DNA from: an uncultured Faecalibacterium sp.
GTDB lineage: Bacteria > Bacillota > Clostridia > Oscillospirales > Ruminococcaceae
Direction of reading: 5' to 3'
Length of the DNA: 11,855 nucleotides
Assembly: GCA_934561555.1 (NCBI GenBank)
Contig: CAKTGQ010000041.1
Span: forward strand, 1 to 11,855
Shown: in pieces, positions 1 through 5,081 of the stretch
How the letters are laid out: every line of letters starts with the position of its first letter
How positions within the stretch are numbered: position 1 is the first letter of the stretch
Made by a program: the position numbers and the translations under genes
The notes under the pieces: generated by a model
Told to the model about the DNA's origin: nothing
Database searches by the model: none
What the model saw: only the letters and a program-made list of their open reading frames with translations

Positions 1-9
1 CGGGGCAGA

Positions 10-1083
10 ATGGACAAAGGTATGAACTTCTTTTACATCCTGAGCGGTCCTCTCGGCTATGTCATGGAGTGGATCTACAAGCTGCTGCCGAACTACGGCT
101 GGGACATCATCCTCTTCACCCTGCTCATCAACATCGTCAAGATCCCCCTGCAGACCAGCCAGCAGAAGAGCATGGCAAAAATGTCTGCCTTCCAGCCCAT
201 GATCGCGGAGATCCAGACCAAGTACAAGGATAAGCCCGAAAAGCAGCAGGAAGAACTGATGAAGCTGCAGCAGGACTTTGGCTATAAGCCCACTGCCGGC
301 TGTATGCCCATGCTGCTGAACTTTATGGTCATGTTCGGCGTTATCGGCGTGGTGTATAACCCGCTGGAGCGCATTTTCCATATCAGCGCCGCTGCACTTG
401 CCAGCGCAGGCGAGGCTATGACCGCCGCCGGTATCTCCTTTACCGCCATCACCCGCGATACCAACATCATCGCCGAGGTACTGGCTGGCAACAGCGGCGT
501 GCTGGGCTGCTTTACCGCACAGCAGATCGCTACCATCACCGAGTTCAGCCAGCACATGAACTTCCTTGGCATCGATCTGACCCGCATTCCGAAGCTGGGC
601 CTTTCTCTGGACATCGTGCTGCCGCTGCTGTCGGTCCTCACCATGTTCTGGTCCACCCACGTCAGCATGAAGGCCTCCGGCCAGCAGATGCAGGGCAGCA
701 TGAAGCTGACCATGTACATGATGCCGCTGATGTACCTGTTCTTCTGCTTTACCTACCCGCTGGCATTCTCTCTGTACTACGTCATTTCCAACATCGTCAT
801 GACCGTACAGACCCAGGTCATGCGCAAGTTCTACGACCCGGAGAAGATGCGCAAGGACGTGGAAGCCGAGATCGCCGCCAAGCGCAAGCAGGAAAAGCGC
901 GGTGTGAAGAACACCACCATCACGGTGACCGACCCCAAGACCGGCAAGAGCGTGGAAAAGAACCTTTCCGCCAGCGAGATGAACAAGCGCCGGCTGGAGT
1001 ATGCCCGTCAGATGGACGCCGAGCGCTACAAGGACGAGCGCACCGTACCGCTGAGTGAGCTGAACAAGCAGGATAAACAGTAA
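10..1083 (+). CDS. yidC: Membrane protein insertase YidC/Oxa1/SpoIIIJ family
   Basis: YidC inserts and folds proteins in the cytoplasmic membrane, alone or with SecYEG. The 357-aa product has the family pattern. A first core helix (about residues 31-47, ending IVKIPLQ) is followed by a charged cytosolic hairpin (about 48-95). Then come TM segments around 99-116, 200-215 and 235-262, and a highly charged Lys/Arg/Glu cytosolic tail (about 270-357). The N-terminus has no lipobox, unlike Bacillus SpoIIIJ. The family's usual helix-1 arginine position, six residues before Leu47, appears to be Asn41, with Lys44 one turn later. The stretch at 118-198 between helices is longer than usual. The start is uncertain: ATG at 10 is used, ATG at 22 is possible, and the frame is open to the window edge, so the true start could lie upstream. 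It is followed 18 nt later by khpB, the standard partner. Confidence 0.93.
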   Translation: MDKGMNFFYILSGPLGYVMEWIYKLLPNYGWDIILFTLLINIVKIPLQTSQQKSMAKMSAFQPMIAEIQTKYKDKPEKQQEELMKLQQDFGYKPTAGCMPMLLNFMVMFGVIGVVYNPLERIFHISAAALASAGEAMTAAGISFTAITRDTNIIAEVLAGNSGVLGCFTAQQIATITEFSQHMNFLGIDLTRIPKLGLSLDIVLPLLSVLTMFWSTHVSMKASGQQMQGSMKLTMYMMPLMYLFFCFTYPLAFSLYYVISNIVMTVQTQVMRKFYDPEKMRKDVEAEIAAKRKQEKRGVKNTTITVTDPKTGKSVEKNLSASEMNKRRLEYARQMDAERYKDERTVPLSELNKQDKQ

Positions 1084-1101
1084 CAAGGGAGGTAAACGGT
1101 T

Positions 1102-2253
1102 ATGATCCGTACACAGGAATCCACCGGCAAGACGGTGGACGAAGCCCGCGCCAAAGCCTGCGCCCTGCTGGGCGTGCAGGCCGACGATATGAACGTTAGC
1201 TATGAAGTGCTGGAAATGCCCCAGAAGACCGGTTTTCTGGGCTTAAAGACCACCCCCGCCAAGGTGCGCGTGAGCGTGGAGGAGCCGGATGCCCCCGCCG
1301 CTGCACCCGCAAAGCCGGTGGAACTGGTGGCAGAGCAGCCTGTTGAGACTGCCGCTCCCGTGCAGGAGACTGCCCCTGCGGCAGAACAGGCTCCCGCTGC
1401 TGTGGAGGAACCCGACGCAGAGCAGGCACCTGCTGCCGAGCAGCCCGCCGAGACTGCCGCGGAGGCAGAAGAGGTGGAAGTGCCCATCGTCATCGAGGAG
1501 AACGCCAAGGTGAAGGCCGCTGTGGACTATCTGCGGGAAGTCATCACCCTGATGGGCGTGGAGAACGTGACCTTCAGCGCCGTGCAGAAGGGCGAAGCCA
1601 CCATCATCCGTCTGGACGGTGAAAAGCTGGGTGCCCTCATCGGCCGCCGCGGCGAGACCATGGAGAGCCTGTCCTATCTGGCAAGCCTTGTGGCAAACCG
1701 TCTGGAAGGCGATTACATCAAGCTGGGTCTGGACGTTGCCGGCTACCGCGACAAGCGCGAGAGCGACCTGACTGCACTGGCACAGCGCATCGGTGCCAAG
1801 GTGCGCAAGACCGGTCGCAGCTTTGCCATGGAGCCCATGAACCCCTACGAGCGCCGCATCATCCACTCTGCCATCAGCAAGATGGAGGGTGTGCGCAGCG
1901 AGAGCAAGGGCGAAGGCCGTGACCGCCGCGTGGTCATCTACTCCACCGCACCGGATGCTCAGACTGAGAACACCTACGGCGAACGCCGTGGCCGTGGCGG
2001 CAACCGGAATGGCCGCCGTCCCGGCGGCAACCGCAACGGCGGTTATCGCGGCGAGCGCCGCAGCGAGAACGGCGGCCGCAATGGCGGCTACCGCGGCAAC
2101 CGCAGCGGTGCACCCCGCGGCCCGCGTCCGTCCAGCGTGCCGGAGCGCACCTACGCCCCCCGCGACGCCGAGAGCGCAGCACCCGTAGCACCCAAGCGCA
2201 CCGAGCGCGTGGACGACTTTGCAGATTTCAGCTTCGGTAAAATCGAGCTGTAA
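1102..2253 (+). CDS. khpB: RNA-binding protein KhpB/Jag with Jag-N, KH and R3H domains and an RGG-rich tail
   Basis: KhpB (Jag, EloR) is a cytoplasmic RNA-binding protein linked to cell elongation and division control. The 383-aa product shows a Jag-N domain (1-58, with KTGFLGLK at 42-49) and an Ala/Pro/Glu-rich acidic linker (about 61-130). A KH domain follows with its GxxG loop, GRRG, at 181-184. An R3H domain has the Arg-x3-His signature at Arg251/His255. From about residue 290 a Gly/Arg/Asn-rich tail carries several RGG- and YRG-type repeats. Bacillus Jag is only about 208 aa, so the excess is the linker and this tail, both probably disordered. A clear Shine-Dalgarno (AAGGGAGGT at 1085-1093) sets the ATG. 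It is the last gene of the yidC transcript, ended by the terminator at 2281-2317. Confidence 0.95.
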   Translation: MIRTQESTGKTVDEARAKACALLGVQADDMNVSYEVLEMPQKTGFLGLKTTPAKVRVSVEEPDAPAAAPAKPVELVAEQPVETAAPVQETAPAAEQAPAAVEEPDAEQAPAAEQPAETAAEAEEVEVPIVIEENAKVKAAVDYLREVITLMGVENVTFSAVQKGEATIIRLDGEKLGALIGRRGETMESLSYLASLVANRLEGDYIKLGLDVAGYRDKRESDLTALAQRIGAKVRKTGRSFAMEPMNPYERRIIHSAISKMEGVRSESKGEGRDRRVVIYSTAPDAQTENTYGERRGRGGNRNGRRPGGNRNGGYRGERRSENGGRNGGYRGNRSGAPRGPRPSSVPERTYAPRDAESAAPVAPKRTERVDDFADFSFGKIEL

Positions 2254-2280
2254 CGCTGCCGTATCCAATAAAACCATGCA

Positions 2281-2317
2281 GCGCCCCGCATTTCCACCGG
2301 AAGTGCGGGGCGCTTTT
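2281..2317 (+). terminator. Strong intrinsic terminator after khpB
   Basis: A 15-bp stem (2281-2295 with 2299-2313, one G-T wobble) with a 3-nt loop is followed by TTTT and a T-rich stretch. It lies 28 nt after the khpB stop and should end the yidC-khpB transcript. Confidence 0.95.
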
Positions 2318-2384
2318 GCTTTGTCCGCAGCTGGGACGATTGGGAATACACCGCGCTCTGCGGGGGAACTTTCTGCTTGCTTTC

Positions 2385-2496
2385 AGCGTGCAGGGACGCT
2401 CCGCTGGGCCAGAGGCAGGGAGGGGTGTTCCGACTCCCCCCTCCCTACCTCTGGACTCCACCCACCCCGCAACGGGCCAAGGGCTGCACGCCCTTG
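2385..2496. repeat. Block of consecutive hairpins, no protein gene
   Basis: Four inverted repeats follow one another: AGCGT/ACGCT (2385-2400), a 17-nt-arm hairpin (2409-2425 with 2438-2454, one internal C/A mismatch), CCCG/CGGG (2466-2476) and CAAGGGC/GCCCTTG with a 5-nt loop (2478-2496). No ORF here has a ribosome site or recognisable protein. The dense pairing suggests a structured RNA or a dispersed repeat, and the strand is not determined. Upstream, 2318-2384 shows nothing recognisable. Confidence 0.5.
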
Positions 2497-2523
2497 ACAA
2501 TCCTAAAGAAGAAGTCGAAGCAC

Positions 2524-2572
2524 AAAAAAGCTAGCGCTGCGCCAGTCGGCGCTATCGCTTTAACGCTTTTTT
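2524..2572. terminator. Bidirectional terminator-like hairpin
   Basis: AAAAAAGC (2524-2531) pairs with GCTTTTTT (2565-2572). Next to it TAGCGC (2532-2537) pairs with GCGCTA (2549-2554), leaving an asymmetric bulge. A T-run on either strand makes it a candidate terminator in both directions. It may belong to the preceding hairpin block. Function is inferred from shape only. Confidence 0.4.
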
Positions 2573-2590
2573 CGCTTCTCCATTTAAAGC

Positions 2591-2732
2591 CCCTCAGTCG
2601 CTGCGCGACAGCTCCCCCAAGGGGGAGCGGGCACGCCCGGAAGCTTTGCGGTTTAGCCGGAAACTACACCGCCATGCCAAGGGCTCTCCCTTTGGGAGAG
2701 CTGGCAAGCCCGACAGGGCTTGACTGAGAGGG
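2591..2732. repeat. MITE-like palindromic element, copy 1
   Basis: The element is bounded by inverted ends CCCTCAGTC (2591-2599) and GACTGAGAGGG (2722-2732). Each end continues into two hairpins. On the left these are GTCGC/GCGAC (2597-2609) and GCTCCCCC/GGGGGAGC (2611-2628). On the right they are GCTCTCCC/GGGAGAGC (2683-2701) and AAGCCC/GGGCTT (2706-2721). The central part shares the GCTTCCGG motif (on the minus strand here) with the copies at 4585 and 9266. It has no coding capacity. It looks like a non-autonomous palindromic repeat; a clear target duplication is not visible. Confidence 0.75.
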
Positions 2733-2746
2733 CGAGCTCTTTTCCC

Positions 2747-2779
2747 GCAGCGCCGCGCTTTCGCAGAAAGCGGCGCTGC
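2747..2779. repeat. Long imperfect hairpin beside the 230-bp repeat
   Basis: GCAGCGCCG (2747-2755) pairs with CGGCGCTGC (2771-2779). After a 2-nt bulge CTTTC (2758-2762) pairs with GAAAG (2766-2770). This 14-bp hairpin fills the gap between the palindromic element and the 230-bp repeat and is not present in the second locus. Confidence 0.5.
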
Positions 2780-2796
2780 AAATGCCGTTTGTCTCC

Positions 2797-3026
2797 ACGA
2801 CCCCTCCCGTGAAAATAGCGTTTGTCGCGCTCCGCAGAGCGCGACAAACGCGAAATTATAAATAATTCTTCCGCTGAACATGGCTAGAGTGCAACGACGA
2901 CGACCGCCGCCAGTGGCGGAAACAGGGAGGAGTTGTTGGGGCAGCGGCCAGCAAGACGCAAGTGCCGCCCAAGGCACGAAGCGGATGCTGGGTGCCGCAA
3001 CCCGATAGCGGAAGCCATTTTCAATC
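2797..3026 (+). repeat. 230-bp intergenic repeat, copy 1
   Basis: This segment aligns without gaps to 4826-5055 with 14 differences by hand count (about 94 percent identity). The flanks diverge sharply downstream and more gradually upstream. The left part has a perfect 15-bp hairpin with a CGCA loop (2818-2832 with 2837-2851) and an AT-rich spacer. The right part is the structured RNA-like core annotated separately. No credible ORF is present on either strand. The two copies are direct repeats that flank mnmE. Confidence 0.93.
2881..3016 (+). ncRNA. Candidate structured RNA, HEARO/omega-RNA-like, ORF-less copy 1
   Basis: Predicted stems are CAACGAC/GTTGTTG (2892-2898 with 2932-2938), CCGCC/GGCGG (2907-2911 with 2915-2919), CCAGCA/TGCTGG (2948-2953 with 2986-2991) and GTGCC/GGCAC (2962-2966 with 2973-2977). 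GGGT/ACCC (2990-2993 with 3000-3003) also pairs. GCGGC at 2944 could pair with GCCGC at 2994 as a pseudoknot. In the second copy a G-to-A change turns a G-U pair of the first stem into A-U, and another change falls in a loop. The segment AGCGGATGC...CCCGATA...AAGCC resembles, from memory, the 3' part of IscB omega RNAs, as does the AGAGTGCAACGAC start for HEARO. No iscB/isrB gene is beside it. The family name is a hypothesis; the structure is seen. Confidence 0.55.
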
Positions 3027-3029
3027 CTT

Positions 3030-3061
3030 TTTTCCACAAACATTTTGGAAGATGTGGAAAA
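3030..3061. promoter_or_regulatory. Inverted pair of DnaA-box-like 9-mers
   Basis: TTTTCCACA (3030-3038) and its reverse complement TGTGGAAAA (3053-3061) differ by one base from the consensus DnaA box TTATCCACA. They lie just upstream of the mnmE promoter candidate. A related inverted pair sits before noc (8324-8355). DnaA or another origin-region regulator could bind. Only two boxes and no obvious unwinding element are present, so this is not called an origin. Confidence 0.4.
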
Positions 3062-3076
3062 ACCGCGCGGCGGGTG

Positions 3077-3105
3077 TATCTTTTTGCGCAAAAACGTGGT
3101 AAAAT
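3077..3105 (+). promoter_or_regulatory. Candidate sigma-A promoter of mnmE
   Basis: An extended -10 (TG at 3097-3098, then TAAAAT at 3100-3105) lies about 100 nt before mnmE in an AT-rich stretch. The -35 at 17-nt spacing (3077-3082) is poor, as often tolerated with an extended -10. A second TAAAAT at 3112-3117 is an alternative. Confidence 0.4.
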
Positions 3106-3125
3106 AAGCTGTAAAATCAGAAAGT

Positions 3126-3189
3126 GTGCGCTGCGGCAGGTTTGCCGTACCGGGCGCACCAGCACAGCGCACCCGCAAGACGGGTGCGC
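3126..3189 (+). promoter_or_regulatory. mnmE leader with two mutually exclusive hairpins
   Basis: GTGCGCTG (3126-3133) can pair with CAGCGCAC (3165-3172), enclosing CGGCA/TGCCG (3134-3147). Alternatively GCGCACCCG (3167-3175) pairs with CGGGTGCGC (3181-3189) around a 5-nt loop. The two share bases 3167-3172. The second stem ends at the base before the mnmE Shine-Dalgarno (3190-3197). There is no U-tract, so control would be translational if it exists. Confidence 0.4.
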
Positions 3190-3203
3190 GGAAAGGATGC
3201 AGT

Positions 3204-4574
3204 ATGCAGGGAACGACCATTGCCGCCATCGCAACGCCCCCCGGGGCGGGCGGCATTGCCGTAGTGCGCCTGTCCGGCGCAGAGAGCTATACCGTGGCTG
3301 CCCGGGTGTTCCGCCCGGCAAACCCGGCAAAAAAAGTGGAACAGGCCAAGGGCTACACCGCGCTGTTCGGGCATTTCGTGGACAGGGAAGAAGCCTTTGA
3401 CGAGGGCGTCGCCCTGTTTTTCCGCGCGCCCCACAGCTACACCGGCGAGGACGTGGTGGAGCTTTCCTGCCACGGCGGCAGCGCAGTGGCGCGGCGGCTG
3501 GTGGAAGCCTGTCTTGCAGCGGGCGCGCAGCCTGCCGCCCCCGGAGAGTACACCCGCCGCGCCTTTCTGAACGGCAAGCTGGGTCTGACCCAGGCCGAAG
3601 CGGTCATGGATTTGATCGCAGCGGACGGGCGGCAGGGGGCGGCGCTGGCAAACGCCGCGCTGGGCGGCGCACTGGCGAAAAAGATCAACGCCCAGAAAGC
3701 CCAGCTGACCGCCCTGCAGGCGCATCTGGCCGCTTGGGTGGACTTCCCGGAGGAGGATGTCCCGGAGCTGGACTCCGCCCACCTGCGCACCGTGCTGGGC
3801 GCGGTGCAGCAGGAGCTGGACGGCCTGATCCGCCGCTATGATGCCGGTGCGGTGCTGCGCGAAGGCGTGGACTGCGCCATCGTGGGACGCCCCAACGCGG
3901 GCAAGTCTACCTTGCTCAACCTGCTGGCTGGGTTTGACCGCGCCATCGTCACCCCGGTGGCGGGCACCACCCGCGACGTGGTGGAGCAGGCGGTGCAGCT
4001 GGGGGATATCCGGCTGAACCTTTTTGACACCGCAGGTCTGCGGGAGACGGAGGACGCCATTGAGGCCGAGGGTATCCGCCGTAGCTGGAAAAAACTGGAA
4101 GAAGCCGGGCTGATCCTCGCCGTCTTTGACGGCTCTGAGCCGCCCAGCCGGGAGGACTTGGCGCTGGCACAGCGCTGTGCCGGCCGTCCCGCCATTGCCC
4201 TTGTGAACAAGGAGGATAAGCCCACCCAGTTTGATGCAGAGCTCATCGCCCCGTATTTTGCCATGGTGCTGCCGGTCTGCTGCCGGGAAGAGGGGAGCCG
4301 CAGGGTCATCGCCGCTGCGGTGGCGCGGCTGCTGGGCACCGGCAGCATCGACCCCCACGCCGCCAGCCTGTCCGGGCAGCGGCAGCTTTCCGCTGCCCTC
4401 CGCGCCCGGGACGCCGTAGCCGGGGCGCTGGATGCCGCCACAGGCGGTTTTGGTCTGGACGCCGTTTCGGTCTGCGTGGATGACGCACTGGACGCTCTCT
4501 GCGACCTGACCGGCGAAAACGCCTCGGAAGCCGTCATCGAACAGGTGTTCGAGAGGTTTTGTGTGGGAAAATAA
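3204..4574 (+). CDS. mnmE: tRNA modification GTPase MnmE
   Basis: MnmE (TrmE, ThdF) is a folate-binding, K+-activated GTPase that works with MnmG to install carboxymethylaminomethyl groups at wobble uridine 34. The 456-aa product has the family length. The N-terminal formyl-THF-binding domain opens with TIAAIATPPGAGGIAVVRLSG, close to the start. The G domain has the P-loop GRPNAGKST at 228-236, the switch-I/K-loop segment TPVAGTTRD at 250-258, DTAGLRE at 275-281 and NKED at 335-338. The C-terminus is CVGK with the conserved cysteine at 453. ATG 3204 is chosen because the protein family starts there and GGAAAGGA lies 6 nt upstream; an in-frame GTG at 3126 is rejected. The gene stands alone between two repeat-rich gaps, and no U-rich terminator follows it. 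Confidence 0.97.
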   Translation: MQGTTIAAIATPPGAGGIAVVRLSGAESYTVAARVFRPANPAKKVEQAKGYTALFGHFVDREEAFDEGVALFFRAPHSYTGEDVVELSCHGGSAVARRLVEACLAAGAQPAAPGEYTRRAFLNGKLGLTQAEAVMDLIAADGRQGAALANAALGGALAKKINAQKAQLTALQAHLAAWVDFPEEDVPELDSAHLRTVLGAVQQELDGLIRRYDAGAVLREGVDCAIVGRPNAGKSTLLNLLAGFDRAIVTPVAGTTRDVVEQAVQLGDIRLNLFDTAGLRETEDAIEAEGIRRSWKKLEEAGLILAVFDGSEPPSREDLALAQRCAGRPAIALVNKEDKPTQFDAELIAPYFAMVLPVCCREEGSRRVIAAAVARLLGTGSIDPHAASLSGQRQLSAALRARDAVAGALDAATGGFGLDAVSVCVDDALDALCDLTGENASEAVIEQVFERFCVGK

Positions 4575-4584
4575 GGAAAGTACG

Positions 4585-4740
4585 CCCTCTCAGGCGCTCC
4601 CGCGCCAGCTCTCCCAAAGGGAGAGCCAAGCCGTAAAGTTCATCACTAAAGTGTTAGGCATAATGAGGAAGCTTCCGGCAGTGCTCTTGCCTCTCCCTTT
4701 GGGAGAGGTGGATGCGAACGCAGTGAGCAGACGGAGAGGG
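4585..4740. repeat. MITE-like palindromic element, copy 2
   Basis: The ends are CCCTCTCAG (4585-4593) and ACGGAGAGGG (4731-4740), with CG on the outer flanks extending the complementarity. The left half carries GGCGC/GCGCC (4593-4606) and GCTCTCCC/GGGAGAGC (4608-4626). The right half carries CCTCTCCC/GGGAGAGG (4690-4708) and TGCG/CGCA. The centre has GCTTCCGG as in the other copies. It starts 10 nt after the mnmE stop. Hairpins here could also serve as the mnmE 3' end, although no U-run is present. Confidence 0.75.
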
Positions 4741-4762
4741 CGCAAGCCGAGAGCCAAGCCAA

Positions 4763-4799
4763 CTCCCTCAGTCGCTGCGCGACAGCTCCCCCGGGGAGC
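4763..4799 (+). repeat. Solo half of the palindromic element
   Basis: CTCCCTCAGTC is followed by GTCGC/GCGAC and GCTCCC/GGGAGC hairpins, the same two-hairpin unit that forms each half of the MITE-like elements, without an inverted partner next to it. The first 30 bases nearly match the left half of copy 1 (2591-2618). Confidence 0.7.
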
Positions 4800-4825
4800 A
4801 AGCGCAGTAGCTGCCGTTTCCCGTT

Positions 4826-5055
4826 ACGACCCCTCCCGTGAAAATAGCGTTTGGAGCGCTCCGCAGAGCGCGACAAACGCGAAATTAAAAATAATTCTTC
4901 CGCTGAATATGCCCAGAGTGCAACAACGACGACCGCCGCCAATGGCGGAAACAGGGAGGAGTTGTTGGGGCAGCGGCCAGCAAGACGCGAGTGCCGCCCA
5001 AGGCACGATGCGGATGCTGGGTGCCGCAACCCGATAACGGAGGGCATTTTAAATC
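4826..5055 (+). repeat. 230-bp intergenic repeat, copy 2
   Basis: Second copy of the repeat at 2797-3026, same orientation, 14 differences and no gaps. The left hairpin carries a two-base change (4854-4855) that replaces two Watson-Crick pairs by a tandem G-A mismatch and creates the palindrome GGAGCGCTCC. The copy ends 26 nt before the mnmG start, so the mnmG leader may include it. Confidence 0.93.
4910..5045 (+). ncRNA. Candidate structured RNA, HEARO/omega-RNA-like, ORF-less copy 2
   Basis: The core keeps all stems of copy 1: CAACAAC/GTTGTTG (4921-4927 with 4961-4967, now fully Watson-Crick), CCGCC/GGCGG, CCAGCA/TGCTGG and GTGCC/GGCAC. Differences cluster just 5' of AGAGTGCAAC and at the 3' end (5035-5051). 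In IscB/IsrB loci the nuclease gene follows the RNA; here mnmG occupies that place and no nuclease is visible. Assignment to HEARO/omega RNA is from remembered similarity, not a search. Confidence 0.55.
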
Positions 5056-5081
5056 ATTTGTTAGAGGAAACCCGAAAGTAT

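Noticed and set aside
1243..2277. Long minus-strand open frame (344 codons) opposite khpB
   Set aside because: Its composition is Ala/Gly/Cys/His-rich shadow of the GC-rich khpB code, with no ribosome site or known domain, while the plus strand encodes a clear KH-R3H protein.
2797..3203. Chromosomal replication origin before mnmE
   Set aside because: Only two DnaA-box-like 9-mers, both off consensus, and no AT-rich unwinding region; the gene context says the origin is nearby but probably on the yidC/rpmH/dnaA side outside the window.
2594..3330. Overlapping open frames on both strands through the repeat region before mnmE
   Set aside because: They translate hairpin and repeat DNA. Similar peptides arise from the second copy only because the DNA is repeated; changes between copies follow RNA pairing rather than codons.
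3117..4358. Long minus-strand open frame (413 codons) opposite mnmE
   Set aside because: It lies fully antisense to a complete, motif-bearing MnmE and shows no family signature; high GC content leaves such frames open by chance.
2591..4799. CRISPR array
   Set aside because: Repeats are irregularly spaced, inverted relative to one another and have no uniform spacers.
4851..5081. 77-codon N-terminal extension of mnmG
   Set aside because: It runs through the 230-bp repeat, is absent from the MnmG family and would start inside a hairpin; ATG 5082 fits family length.
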